From Allacma fusca (taxonomy: Eukaryota; Arthropoda; Collembola; Symphypleona; Sminthuridae): 64,000 nt of DNA. The position numbers and the translations under genes were made by a program. Shown one piece after another: positions 1 to 12,406 of the stretch (position 1 is the first letter of the stretch; each line of letters starts with the position of its first letter). The stretch covers positions 37,125,067 to 37,189,066 of the forward strand of contig OX359245.1 in assembly GCA_947179485.1 (NCBI GenBank), written 5' to 3'. A model generated the notes under the pieces. That model saw only the letters and a program-made list of their open reading frames with translations, was not told the origin of the DNA and did not search any database.

Positions 1-920
1 GTCTAGAATGCACTATTGAAATAGCATTGCAGTAAAGACACCACACGGCTCAGTATCATTCCTGCCTTTTAAATGTAAGTAATAACTAGCCACATTAAGG
101 TCTCCCTCGATCCTTCGTACCATTTCTGCATCTCCTCCTCAATATCTGCAGAATTTCATTAGGGAAATCATACACACTTTTTCTCAGCCAGAAGAACCTG
201 GAAATTGGGACTCAAGTTTGAGTTCACCTTCCAGCATTACATTGCACACGGATTGTTTCAGCAGTAGGGATGAACATTGTTTTAGTAACAGGTGCCATTG
301 TCTAAGACTGCAATTGCTACCTTGTTTACTTTATCGATCCATAATTGAGGCTTTTAGGGCTATAGTGAGTGCATTCAATCTTTGTGGAAAAATCCCATAA
401 GGATTTTATTGTATGAGTTTTATGTCAATAATTTTAATTTTAATTCAAATTCAAAGCCTGGTTATAGCGCTGGATTTTTTTTACGGTTTGAATGGTCAGT
501 TTATTCAGGTAGATAATTTTTGTAAGATTTCGGTTGGAGGTGGATCGCTGACTCTACTGGAAAAATGCAAGACTGAGAAGATCACAAAATTTCCTTGTTA
601 TAAAATTGACTTAACCAGAGTCTGCTTCTCTGTATAAGATCCCGTTTTGTTCTTCACTGCATTTGCCTCTTCTTTCAGCAATTAAGATTCATTTCTTATC
701 AAAAGTTCTTTGGACCCGGGGCCAATTTTAAAGCGCTTTGTAAATGCTGAGAACATCTGTCTTATCACACTGGACATAAGTCCTGGTCTGTGTGTTATTT
801 CCATTGACACTTTTGTAATGAAAATATTGCAGGCTATTCAGATGACTCTAGAATTTTATGAAGTATTTTTTAATAGGAATCGGTTCATAAACACAAAATT
901 TATGAGCGATTGTGTAAAAT
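1..920. repeat. Diverged duplicated flank block, copy 1
   Basis: This block matches 2840-4170 in the same order. Shared landmarks are the string ending ATAGCATTGCAGTAAAG near 20-38 and 2865-2881, a TTCTCAGCC...CCTGGAAATTGG segment near 180 and 3640, an ACCTTCCAGCA segment near 230 and 3680, and a TTTGGACC/TTTGGGCCC segment near 710 and 4030. Insertions and substitutions separate the copies. I see no convincing coding exon in it; the short open frames are not shared between copies. It looks like the upstream or downstream flank of a family unit. Confidence 0.5.
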
Positions 921-1192
921 AAGCTAGAAATATGAGGAGTAATTGAAGAGGCGTCACTTCTCCAACCCCCACGCAGTGTGAGTCTATTGTTTAAACGGAA
1001 CCGTTAAAGGTGATCCGGGAATTTCTAGCGTCTATGGACACAGGAAGACTTCCTGCACGATGGTGGCAGAAATCAGGAAGTCATCGTGGGTCAAAATTTG
1101 AATTTTAGTTCTGAAGAATCCCAGAAAATTTATTGAACGAAGACATATCTTTCTCTATGATCCTGCCCTATGAATGAAAGTAAAAGCGTTCC
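921..1192. other. Unassigned spacer
   Basis: No gene, repeat or element that I recognise. It leads into the TATA box of the possible orphan first exon at 1238. Confidence 0.4.
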
Positions 1193-1199
1193 TATAAAA
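1193..1199 (+). promoter_or_regulatory. Possible TATA box
   Basis: TATAAAA lies about 40 bases before the ATG of the signal-peptide exon at 1238, which would put a start site near 1222-1226. The other genes in this window have no TATA at this place and instead carry a TCAGTT initiator, so this would be a different promoter type. Confidence 0.35.
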
Positions 1200-1237
1200 T
1201 TCAGCTAAACAGCAGAATTGATTATTACAAATTCAGA

Positions 1238-1298
1238 ATGACTCTCAAAACTCCCCTCTCCTGGTGTTTGTTCCTGGTGGCGAGTTTCTCAGGTGCGG
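1238..1298 (+). CDS. Possible orphan first exon encoding a signal peptide
   Basis: An ATG opens a 20-codon stretch reading MTLKTPLSWCLFLVASFSGA. It has a short positive start, a hydrophobic core and small residues at a plausible signal-peptidase site. It then reaches a GTAAAC donor after one extra base, so it would end in phase 1 like the first exons of genes A-C. The residues differ from the MKLTWLVL signal of those genes. I could not find the next exon: no phase-1 microexon with a good acceptor and donor is evident before 6108. It may be the start of a decayed or deleted family member, a different secreted gene, or chance. Confidence 0.35.
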
Positions 1299-1429
1299 GT
1301 AAACATAAAAAATGACATAGGTAGGTTCGGAAAGCTTCTGTGTTAATTTCCGCGAAGATTGGACAAAGTCAGACTATAACCATAAGATGTGACGTGTTAA
1401 GGTGTTAAAGTGTTGTACGAAAGTTTGTA

Positions 1430-1760
1430 TGTAGATTCAGGCTTGAAATTAGATTTACATATGTAAGTTCGTAAAAGATTCAGGTTTGAATTTACATTTA
1501 AATTTGTATAATATTTTCATATAAGATTCATGTTTTAAATTAAATATAATTAAGTTTGAATCGAATTCCAGTTTCATACAACTGTGCATTCAACTTTGGA
1601 TCTAAATTCAAATTTGAATGGAAATTCAGGTTTGAATCTAAACTTAAGTTTAAATTGAAAAGGAGCGAATCAAAGTTTAAGCATGATTCAAAGTTTAAAT
1701 TTAAATCCACATTCAATTTTGAATTGAAAAATCGGTTTGAATCGAAATTGAACCTTTGAC
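1430..1760. repeat. AT-rich degenerate tandem repeat
   Basis: A run of variants of TTTGAATTTAAATTTG and GATTCAGGTTTGAATT, with a period of roughly 12 to 24 bases, continues to about 1760. It is self-complementary in places, which creates overlapping open frames on both strands rich in Phe, Lys, Asn and Ser. These frames are low complexity and I do not regard them as genes. Confidence 0.7.
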
Positions 1761-2839
1761 AGCAAAAGGTATTGGAAATAGTTTTGCAGTCTAAGTGTTG
1801 AATGAATTGTTTTTTTTTTGCGATTCTGCCTCGCACTTTTGTTGTTGTGATTGTTTTTTTTGCTACAACTTTGGCGAATTTGTAGTTGTGGTTTTGTTTC
1901 TTTACAAAACCACAATATATAAAATCACAAAACTCAAGGATACTATATTAAAGCACTAAATACAACGATGCATCAAGTGTTTTTGCAATATACAAAATTA
2001 AAAATAAATTGTAAGTAAACTTTGATTTATTTCCCGCGAGCATTTTAAAACTATAGAGATTCACTGAACTTTCCTAATGATTTTCGAATCAAATTTTCTC
2101 AGTATTCTAAAATTGAGCATGAAAAGAGCATTTCCCCCAAAACTCTGAATACAATAGATTGATTTTCCACAAAAAAGCAGCCGTATCAAAGCTCTGCAAC
2201 TTAAAATCAGCCGTATGGGGAATTGTTCTCTTAAATTTGAAACATCAATGTGTAATACATACGATCGTAAGAATGTCAACTTACAGCAATTAATAAAATC
2301 CAAGTAATATGAGGAGGAAATTAGAAGATTTTTCCAATACTTTTATAGTCATAAGGTGATGGTATCCTGTGGCTTCTTTGAGCCCGGCTTTTAGTATTAC
2401 AGTAAAACCTCCTGTTGTTGAACTTCATTACAGCATACATTTAAAATGTACTATTGCAAGGAGTAGTTACTTTGAAGAATGTATTTACATTTTACATTTA
2501 AAAATAATCAGGAAAAGTAAGTAGTTTCAGAGGGATCTGACACTCAATGTTTTGCTGTGTATCATTAGCATATTCTCCTTGAGTAGAAATTCAGATCTTA
2601 TCAGCCTCCTCATGGCTCAATGGCTCCTAAATAAAAGTCCGGATTGATTGTGAGAAGATCTCATTTGCAGATTAATCATGTTCACTAACAAAAATTGCAT
2701 GCAGTCATTCAATGTTGTGTTCACACCTTTACAGAAGATTGTTGCAGAAAAATTAACATTTGTGCAAACGGGATTGCATCCACGTAATTATCTTTACTCC
2801 GGTGAAGAAACCATTTTCACAAAGATGTCTCTCACAGCA
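1761..2839. other. Non-coding flank
   Basis: No supported gene. 2580-2690 holds one copy of a block also found at 8165-8280 and 8880-8990 (AATTCAGATCTTATCA, then TCAATGG[AC]TCCTAA, then GTGAGAAGATCT). These three copies mark repeated flank sequence. Confidence 0.45.
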
Positions 2840-4170
2840 GTGCTCAAGATTGCCCAGCATTGAAATAGCATTGCAGTAAAGGCACGACGGTCCGGTTTCA
2901 TTCCAGCGTTTCAAATGCAAATTAGTCACTACGTCACATGAAGAACGCACAATGTTTGAGCATAATACATATATGTACATATCATTTATGCATCTCCTCC
3001 ACACACCTTGAACTTCAATGCAGAAGATGCGTGAAAATGTGAAAGATTCACGAAACCCTTATATCATATGATTTTTATTATGGACTAGAGACAATTGTAT
3101 AATATGATATTTAAAAATATCACCTGACATTATGTATAGGTTTTTTGCACAAATGTATTTGCAATGTAACTACAGTCGGGATTCTATACTACAAATATCC
3201 CCTGCTTGGTAATTGGGATTTGCAATGCAATTTTCCCAATATTTACAGCCATTTACATGGAGGTTTCTTAAATCAATTATTTATTCCACAGGTCCGTGAG
3301 GCAAATGCCTTAAAAATAGCTTTTGGCATTTACAGAAGGAATAATTCCGTGACCTTACGGACAATCCAACTACAAGACTACTTTTTAAAAATCCCTTGTT
3401 TAAAAATACTGCTTACAATGAAATGCAAAATATACACAACGTGGTAAATCCCAACGCAGGCATACAATTATGGAGCACTGCTCCGTCAAAGTAATAATGG
3501 TCCAGAATCCAATAGAACGGTCCCTAAGGGATATTTTCATTAGAATTAATTTCAATAATAAAAGAAGAACAGTTATAATCAGTAATAAAAGAGGATTCAA
3601 ATAATAAGCTGTATCTAAAAAAAGTCATGGTATTTATTTCTCTCAGCCGAAAGTTCCTGGAAATTGGCACATTTGAATTTACCTTCCAGCAATAAAGTAA
3701 ACTCTGATTGTTTTGACAGTATTTATGAAAATATTCCTGATAATTTGTGTCACTTTGAGGCTCAAAATTACATTACGAATGAAGTAATTATACTAAGGAA
3801 AAATCCACGATGATGCTTCGAATGCTTTTCCTGCAAGTACAGAGGGTTCACTAGTGCACATTCAGATCTAATATGACATGGTGCCATCAGAGGGAGGTAA
3901 TGAACATTCATGTTTGGGACACCTCTTTTTCAGTATGTTGTTTCAATATCCATATGTATGTAGAACAGCACACTCTGCTTTTTGTAAAACATTTCTTTTT
4001 AGCAATTCAAATTATGAAGTTCGTTGGGTACTTTGGGCCCAGTTCAAAGCTCAAAGTAAACGCTGTCAACCTCCTTACAAACTGAATGAAAATTCCACTG
4101 GATAGCATTTCCATTGTAACTTTTATAAGATAAGCTGCTACTGGTATTGAAGCTTTTAGGACTAGGAGTG
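2840..4170. repeat. Diverged duplicated flank block, copy 2
   Basis: Counterpart of 1-920, longer because of insertions. Landmarks occur in the same order and orientation, so this is a direct duplication. No exon is supported. Confidence 0.5.
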
Positions 4171-6107
4171 CATTATTCAGCCTCACTACCCGAGGTTTAG
4201 TTTGATTTCACAATTGAGCTAAAGTGTTGTCTTCAGTTGCTAAAGATACAGTATTTTCTGAAATTTAATTTTAAATTTGAATAAGCTGGAATATTGAGAC
4301 TCACTCAGTTGTTAATTCCCTGCTTGGCTTTAATAATTGTGAGTGTAGCATTTGCGGAATTAATTTCTGGAAGAATTCTGACAGCTCGTGCCCGGTCAAG
4401 TAGTGTTCGTTATGTCTGAAGTCCCATTGGCTGGGATTACATCCGTGAAGAACGGGATTAATACTAAGACCCCAAGAAGGAACCAAGGACCTGTTTTTGG
4501 ACGAAGGCTGATAGAAGAGTGAATTCATTAAAAATTAAAGGAAGGCTGATGGAAGGGAATAATTCTAAAGGGTAAGTTCATTGGTAGTAATAAGGAAGGG
4601 ATGAAAATGAAAGAAACATCAAAGAGCTTACTTGGTTTTTATTTCCTTTAAAAATTTTTGTTTTTGGTTTTATCAAATTTTGTAATCGTAAATATGAGGC
4701 CAAAGTCAAACGGATGCTCCGATCAAAGTAAATTCACTCATCATTGGGAGCTTAAAATATTCCCAGACCCCATGCCAGACGGACGAAGAGTCAATAAATT
4801 ATACCTAAATTCATAATTATATACATATGTATACCTTCAGCATTGCAAATATCTTTCCTGAATCACATTTATGTTTTAATTTTCAAAACAACCACAGGTT
4901 GGGGAAATTCAGTCATCAGGAGACAAAGTGTTATGGATGTAATTACAACTTTCTAATTTTTTCTCGAGAATGGCGTGACGTTTCAAAAAATTATTATTAA
5001 AAAGCGTAACTGTGTATGATAATCACTGTCATGCCATGAGGATTCAGCCTGAAGCCAATATTACGTTTCAAAGTCAAAAATGGAGGAGGCAGAAATGTGA
5101 GGTAAATTAAATTAAATTAAATTCTCTTGAATCCTTTCAGGTAATTCTTTTTCTTCTAATTTTTCAGGAGTGCATTTTTGAAAAATTTACATTTTTTGTG
5201 TACTTGAAATTTTGTTGGCAGTGGATATCAGTAAAGACAAGGGATTGTGATGCAGGGTTTTCCAATACAAATGTCCTTCTCCTTTCACCCATCATTTTGA
5301 TATTCATTATCTTTTAAAATTTCAATTTAATCCAAACTCCATTAGCATTAAAGTTCGTGCCAGTTCGACCAGGCTTGACCGCTGGAGGTTATCAAATGTG
5401 ATTGTTCCAAAATGAATCGTGAATGATGTCCTCCAGTCTCAACTGAAATTTTCCATGTCAGTTTCCTTAAGAAATCGAAGTTATGGGATTTCGACAAAAC
5501 AATGAATTTTCATTGCGTCAACAGGACATTTTGAGGCAGTACTTTAAAGATATTCTTGCTATAACGGGTGATTAGATCAATAGTGGATAATTGCATATAA
5601 GAGCTTTTTGCCTGTTCTTATGTACAATTTACTAGAAAATAGTGATATTAAATATTTTTAATGGCATTTTTATTTCAGTCAAGGTTTTTTAGTCCCTGGG
5701 ATTTGGCTTCATAAGGGAAGGGAAAGAAATTAATGGCAATAATTAATTTCTAATAATAAGAAATAAATAGGAAACTATGCAATCCCTATGCTGGACATAT
5801 TTCCTGTTGCTAGTTGAACGTTGACTTGGCCCAAGGTTTTTAAGGTAAAGGTTTATGTCGATGTAATACGATTGAAGATCATTAGTCTAACTTTCACCCC
5901 AATACTGTCACCACTGTGTGTCAGATGTGCCAGCACTCTTTTTATGTTTTTCAGGATTTCCTTAAAAGTTCTAAATTCACTACACAACACTACTACTGTA
6001 CTTTATGCATTCGTAACTCAATTTAAAACAACTACAGATATTATGCCAGATTTGACTTTAACGTTATTTAACGTTTATTTAATTTAACGAAAACACTTGA
6101 TTGGCAG
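4171..6107. other. Non-coding stretch upstream of broken gene Z
   Basis: I see no element with terminal repeats and no phase-1 microexon with good splice sites. If gene Z once had the usual string of microexons, they should lie in or before this stretch; either they are too decayed to see or they were deleted. Confidence 0.4.
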
Positions 6108-7448
6108 CGGGGCGAGGGCGAGTCAAAAAGCCTCTGGACTTGGAGGTAAGTTTGTATTGCTTTAGTTAATCTTCTATTTTCGTTTCATTTTTCAGAATAC
6201 CAAAAAACTCATAGAAGGCGTCTCCCAGTGGTCGTCGTGGGTATAAAAAGTTTGTTCCCGTTCCCGTGATGGTGGGAACAGTATTTTAAATAATCGATCC
6301 CATGAATTTAATAAAAATGCGTTCCCGGACCTGTTCCTGTTCCCGTACCCAGAAATTAAAAATGTTGTGGACCCGTACCCGTTCCCACAACTGGTGCTCC
6401 CGTACTTGTTCCCGGGTCCAAATCGTATTGTACTTAAATGTGGTAAAAATTATTATCAGGATTTCAGCAGCCACCATAGTTTTGCAGATAAAAAAACAAA
6501 CAACATGTAGGGAGGCTAAACGCTCCCTCATAGCGAAACGTAACAGCGTAATAACTGATTGTTTAATTCTGCAGAGATTATGTACCAATTAGACCGAATG
6601 TCAACACTTTAAAATGACATACTGGGAAAGGATGCAACAATGAATGGAGCATTGAAGTTGCTCTTCCAATAATAAAATTCAATTTTGATGAGGGTTTCAA
6701 AATGGTACTTAATATTTAAGATCAATTGCTGGACCAAGGATAATTATTTTACATGTACAATATATTCCAAAAATATATGCCAGCACGGATTAGATTCCCT
6801 TTTTTAGCCTTATTTGAAAAAAAAACATTAACTCGAGCAATCAATTTTTCAAGGGTAAAAGTTGCTGCAAAAGTATAAACCAATAATAATTATTTTAATA
6901 TTTATTACATTAACTTGTTGAACTATTTGAGGAAATACCGCAACTGTACTGAAACAGGAGTTCTAACATTATTATCTTCAAGGCAAAGATATGTGTGTAG
7001 AAATTGCAGGAAAAAAAGAATGGAGTGTAATACGCAAATTGAATTTTCTACATAAATAATATACTATCAAGTCTTCTTAGATCAATTTTGAGTACGTTTC
7101 TAGAAGATGGTAAAATTACCCACTTGATCCCGGGAACAACAGGTATGGGAACGGGAACAAAATGAAAGTCTCAGTTCCTGTTCCCTAAGAGCCGGGTCCA
7201 CCTGAGTGTGTTCCTGTTCCCGTATCTAAATTGGTTGCGAACACAATTTTTGTTCCCGTACCCGTTCCCATGCACCCGAGTTTTACCTGTTCCCGTGACG
7301 ACCACTGGGCCGTCGCCGGAAAACACAATTACTACGCGAATTCCAGGGTCCTCGAGCACCCTCTGGTTACAAACCACAACTTGTCAGAATACACTCAGAG
7401 TGTCAGAATTACCCAGGCCTTTGGACAGTAATTACTTGGAAAAAATAG
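6108..7448 (+). pseudogene. Terminal exons of a broken microexon-family gene (Z)
   Basis: Exon 6108-6145 (after TTGGCAG, before GTAAGT) enters in phase 1 and leaves in phase 0. A 50-base intron with a strong pyrimidine tract follows, then the terminal exon from 6196. The frame is open to 6225, where a hAT-like element interrupts it, and resumes at 7308 with GRRRKT, running to a TAG at 7446-7448. The C-terminus matches those of genes A and B at spaced positions: the Arg run followed by KT, PSG plus an aromatic residue, and N.PG. The two halves stay in frame across one copy of the apparent target duplication, which supports a simple insertion. Unlike A and B, the penultimate exon is GC-rich and Arg/Lys-rich, and the terminal exon contains a cysteine. 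Upstream exons are not found. I infer a dead paralogue. Confidence 0.6.
6226..7307. mobile_element. hAT-like non-autonomous element rich in GTTCCCGT repeats
   Basis: The ends are inverted: CAGTGGTCGTC at 6226 and its complement GACGACCACTG ending at 7307. Both subterminal regions are packed with GTTCCCG/CGGGAAC motifs. The interior is AT-rich with no transposase. The flanks GGCGTCTCC and GGCCGTCGCC look like an 8-9 bp target duplication with one mismatch and one indel, so the TSD is imperfect. The CAGTGG end and 8-bp-class TSD fit the hAT superfamily. Open frames inside come from the GTTCCC repeats and are not genes. Confidence 0.65.
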
Positions 7449-10400
7449 ACTAATTTTAATTCCTCCCCTTGTCCGGCGATTCCTCTGAAATCAATTGAAA
7501 AACAAAGTAAACAATGCCTTATTCGGAAACGTGTTTTAAAAAAATCATTCATTCACAAACGCAGGCTCCAAGCTCGGCTGTAATTAAGAATACGTTGGTT
7601 CGACAGTAGCTTAGCTTTTTGTTTGCATGTGCAATGTACTTGGTTGCACCAATCATGACAATTGTTGTGTTTAAGGTTCAGAACACTGTAATAGTTTTTT
7701 TTAAACAGTAGCAGCCGTAGCAAATTTCTGCAAGTAACAAAATCACAGTCGTATAGGAAACAGTTTGTTACACATGTAATAAATTGCGAGTTTTTTGTAT
7801 ACGATCTTATGCTTCGCTTAATGTTACAGGTAAATCCTGAGAAGAAAGTTAATGAAGATTCTTCAACCATTTCTGTAGTCACAAGTTGTAGAATCCTTTC
7901 AGTGACTTTGGACCCTAATTTCAATATTACAGGGAAACTTCTTGGTAATAGCCCCACAAACAGCATTACCTATAGCATTATAATATGTACCAACTGTGAA
8001 CCATATACTTACATTTGAAATGTGATGGTAGGAGAAGCTCATTGATGCATTTGCGTACGTACAACTAATTAGGGTAGTAATTATACTTAAAAGACGTTAT
8101 ACCATATGGAGGCGTTCAGTGAAGAGGGTTTTAGCACAGAACATTTTCGAGTGTAGCATTTGCATTTTCTCTCTTAGTTGGAATTCAGATCTCATCAACC
8201 TCCTCACGATTCAATGGATCCTAAATACGAGTATGGATTGACTGTGAGAAGATTCTTTGGCAGAGTAAACATGCCAATCCATTAAATACATAATTGTTCC
8301 AGTACGTTGTAGAAACAAATTTCCAAGGGATTGTTAATTGCACTAAAATTGACACAAATATCATCCTTTTTCAATCTTCTCATCTCATTCATCACCATGT
8401 TATATTAAAATAGTGTTCTTGTAAATGCAAATTGTTGATCTTAAGACCAATTCTTCCAGTTTTCATTTCCCAGGACAAATAACTAGCTATCTGGTAATTG
8501 CTCCATTTATTTAACACATGTGTAATTGCTATGTAGCTATAGTGCTATAGTCAGGATTATGTACTACGAATATCCACTACTCTGGATTTTGATTTTGGAC
8601 GAAGAGGAAATTATAGATGATTTTTCCTGTATTTTTCCGATCTGCTGATTCAGCACCCGCTTTGATTCCGCCTTACAATATTAATTACATTAAAACTTCC
8701 AATTGGAAAAAGTCATCATAGCATTCATTAACTACACCGTTACAAAGAGTAGCCCGAATGGTGCCTGTACAATTTAATTTCATAAGGAGAAGTCAACTGT
8801 AGTTACCGTGCATACTATTTGGAGGCTATTAGCTAATATAATTCTGACACTCGAAATTTTCCTATGTTACATTATTAGCATTTCTCCCTTAGTTACAATT
8901 CAAATCTTATCTCCTCACGACTCAATGGATCCTAAGTGCGAGTGTGGACTAATTCTGAAAAGATCTCTTATACAGAGTAAGTTTATTCATTGCATGCATG
9001 CAGTGAGTGTTACGGACACACCTTTACAAGAAATTGTCACCGCAGTTCCAGACCACGTTAATATTTTGTATTTCAAATGTCTACAAATAACTGACTTCGC
9101 TTCCAAATAACACACCTTCCAGTAAGAATTTCCTGTGTATTGGAGATTCCATTAGAAATAATATTAGAGTGTATGCATTTTATCGAAAATAACATTAAAT
9201 AACCACATGATGTGACCCTCGTTTAAAAATGATTCTAAAGTACGGGGAGAGATGCAATATATGAACATTACGGTAAATGAGAATAATGTGATCATAGTCC
9301 AGCGAATATTGTAATGCTAAAGTATACAGAGCAGTTTAAAATCCATTAGAAGGGTGTTTACATGGAATTACATATGTTTAAATGTTAATCTCTTGAAATC
9401 CAGAAGGCAACTTCTTAGAATTTAAATAATTATATTTTACATGAACTCATGGACACCCTTATAGCTGCAGATGTACCTTTGTAATTTATACTTTCAAAGA
9501 TATGATAAATCCATAGCATGAGGTTAGAAATTCCAAGCTCCTGCAGATTTGCTTTCGTATAATTACTCTCATCGTTGTGATTAATAAAGTCTTAAATTAA
9601 CCAAAAATGATTCAATAATAACATAGCTTCATTTGCGCTTCCTGTGGGCTTTCCGTAATTTTTTGTAATTTCAATAGGTCCTCTTGGACGTTGTCATTTA
9701 CATGAGATGGCAAATCAAGGAGAGCTTATAAGAAGATTCAAATGAGTTATTTATACATATAAGCGCTTAATTGGAGCTAACACCAGTCGTTCCAAGACTA
9801 GGAGCAGGGATTTACGGAAGAGTTTGCAAATATTTTAGAGAATCATAGAATCAGCAGCAACATCCACATTTGAATTTACATGTTAAGATTGGAGTAAAAC
9901 CATTTTCGAATGCACGGTGCTCTTAGTAAACATTTATAAAGTTATTAATTCCTTCAAACTACCATACAAGGTTTCACTGTAAAAAGTTGCATATTTTTCC
10001 AGTAGTTAAAATTCAGGTGTTATCAAACTAGTGTAAAAGGTTCAGTCCATCCACGGAAAGTCAATGGTTCATGGCGAACAGCTCATGATGATACGTCCTT
10101 GTAAACTGAGCACATCCAGAACATCCTAATTTGAGATATTTACTCATCAGTGAAGATGTAAAATGGTCTAGGCTCATTTCTCAATGAAATCACAATATAG
10201 TTCCAGGAAGTTTTTCCAGCAATAAATAATTAACAAGGTTATTTTTTCATGTGAATTAAATATAACAACAATGTTTAAAAAAAACGGATCATATTCCAAT
10301 TGTTATCCTCACAATGTAACTTACTCACATAATGAGAAGTTTATAGCAAGAGAAAAACTGGTCATGAGGTCAAAGGGAACGTCCACGAAATGTATTCAAA

Positions 10401-10538
10401 TTGCACAGAAAATGATCTTAGAAGATCCCTTAAGGAAATAGTACACTGTCTATACATATGTATGTGCTGCTCTATAGAACAAGCGGTTGGGCGTCAGCCA
10501 GTGTAGGAAATTCAAATTAATTTTTCAGGTCTCCACAG
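7449..10538. other. Intergenic flank with repeated blocks
   Basis: No supported gene. Two further copies of the block first seen at 2580-2690 lie at 8165-8280 and 8880-8990, in the same orientation and with moderate divergence. Overlapping open frames on both strands between 7553 and 8018 are not spliced like the family and resemble nothing I know. The rest has no recognisable feature. Confidence 0.45.
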
Positions 10539-11078
10539 CAAAGGTGTCCAAAAGGTTCAGCCTACCTAAAATACTACATATTTTTTGCAGCTTTGGCTTC
10601 CCTACATATTAACCTACATTATTTATCAAAAATAAATTGTCCACCTATTTGCCTACATATATACTCCTGTAATGTTTCTGCCTATATTTTAGCCTATAAA
10701 GGCCTATATTTTAGCCTATAAAGACCTATTTTTAGCCTATAAAGGCTTATTTTTTCAACTAAAAATCATCTATGTATGTACGTGACTAAAATGTCACGTA
10801 TTTGAAGAATATTTTCAAGATTTATTTTAAGGTTAAATCAAATAATTGCTTGACAAATTTGTCAATAGATTATTAAATATGCTTATTTTTACCTTCGCAA
10901 ACTGCCTACCTTGTTCCTAAATAAAAAGTGAACTCTTGCAGCTCCTACATATAATATAGGATTAATTTTAGCGGTAATTACTGCACCCTATTTTACTACC
11001 TATAATTACTTGGATTTTGCATCCTGCCTATTTTTATCCTATATATAGGCCTATAAATAGGATAGGTGGACACCTTTG
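10539..11078. mobile_element. hAT-like non-autonomous element with AGCCTATA repeats
   Basis: Inverted termini CAAAGGTGTCC (10539) and GGACACCTTTG (to 11078) are bounded by an 8-bp target duplication with one mismatch, CTCCACAG at 10531-10538 and CTGCACAG at 11079-11086. The interior carries a tandem run of TTTAGCCTATAAAGGCCTAT variants around 10680-10750 and related CCTATATA motifs near the right end. There is no transposase. The 8-bp TSD and end sequence fit hAT. Confidence 0.75.
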
Positions 11079-12406
11079 CTGCACAGAGATGTACTTCATA
11101 CAGGAACTGTGTGTCTCCAGAACATCTCTTGAAATCCCATGCAAATGCTGAATGTCAATATTTAAAGTAATGTAGCCAGCCCAGATCTTAACACGAGAGA
11201 TCTATGCAATCTAATGCATTAGATTTCGGAATTTGATTTTCTTATTCTTTGAATAATTTTAAATTGAGGTCTTATCAAGTCAATTATCCACGCATTCAAC
11301 ATGTGCACGAGGTCAAGGTCTCAGATCAGCCTAGTGGCAATTGCAAATGGAATAAATTACAGCGGCTTCTAATGTAGTGCCTTTTTGCAAGGACGTTTCA
11401 AAATGCAATCTTTCATTTATACAGATACATATTTTTAAAAGGAGGTTGTACTGTGTCAAAAAAAATACGAGTCTTATTTAAAGACTTGTATCACAGCATG
11501 AGAAGATGCAAATGCAGACGCAGAGCATTTAATGACAAAAATTATTACTGACGGTAGTATTATGGAGCATTGTTATAGTAAAATAATTAAAAGCCCCTTA
11601 AGAGCAGTCCCTAACGGATTTAAAATTTTTCAATTATAAAAAGGTCATATGTACCTTTTGATATTAAAATTAGAGAGAGTGGATCCTACGCAGGTAAACG
11701 TGCGGACGCTTATAACTGAGAAAGTCTGAATCTTTGTAAGAATTTTACTCTAATTTGAAAGAGATGCAAATAATCAGAGATGCCCAGCGTGAAGGAGATA
11801 ACTTACACTGGCAATTAATACCGCAGCTCATCTCGTGTCACATGCAAAACCGAATCTTGACGCTATCTCATACATTGTAAAGTATACTCTGGATATTGCG
11901 GCTGCATTATAATAGCATTACATTTAAAGGAGCTAAAATAATTAAACACATTGCTATCTATTTATATTCGTATCGACTCCTTTGATTCTAAGAGGACTTT
12001 ATTACGAGGCCCGATTTTGATTTTACGGCTGTTTTTATATGAAGTTCTTTTATTGAGAGAGTGCATTGCATTTCTATTCTAATTATTTACTTGAAGTAGG
12101 GAAATTTATTGAAATGCTTTTATCTTATGGCTAGTTCAAATCTTCACTCTCGATCCATCCAGGGATATTTCGTTTGGGTTTGCATACATTTAATTAGGTT
12201 AAAGTATCTTTATCAAATGCACTTCCTGCTCATTGGACAGATCCTGAGCGTCTATTTTCCCAAACCGAAGCCTGAGAATTTTCCTCTTAGTAACAGCTCT
12301 CATTTGTATTTCTGAGGCTCCTCGGACGAGGGTTTGAATGTTACTAGCACTAGTTACTAATACCAGTAGTTAGATATTGTCTGTAGGAGTTGAATTTATT
12401 GCAGCT
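11079..12406. repeat. 5' flank of gene A, shared with the flanks of B and C
   Basis: This flank is non-coding but aligns with the upstream region of gene B (about 34800-36669) and in part with that of gene C (about 54955-55604). Common landmarks are AGAGATGCCC[AC][AG]CGTGAAGG (11776; 36116), a TTGACRCTRTC segment, an ATTATAATAGCATT segment (absent or altered in C) and the block GGCTTGAATGTTACTAGCAC or close variants just before the promoter. The similarity shows that whole units, not only coding parts, were duplicated in tandem. Confidence 0.7.

Noticed and set aside
1540-1915. Overlapping open frames on both strands rich in Phe, Asn, Lys and Ser
   Set aside because: They come from the AT-rich tandem repeat; period and composition explain them, and no splice or start context supports a gene.
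6286-6592. Open frames on both strands inside the GTTCCC-rich element
   Set aside because: They consist of the repeated word and its complement and lie wholly in a non-coding mobile element.
7553-8018. A 137-codon minus-strand open frame and a 69-codon plus-strand frame in overlap
   Set aside because: No recognisable domain, no family splice pattern and no conserved partner; one is probably the shadow of chance openness in the other.
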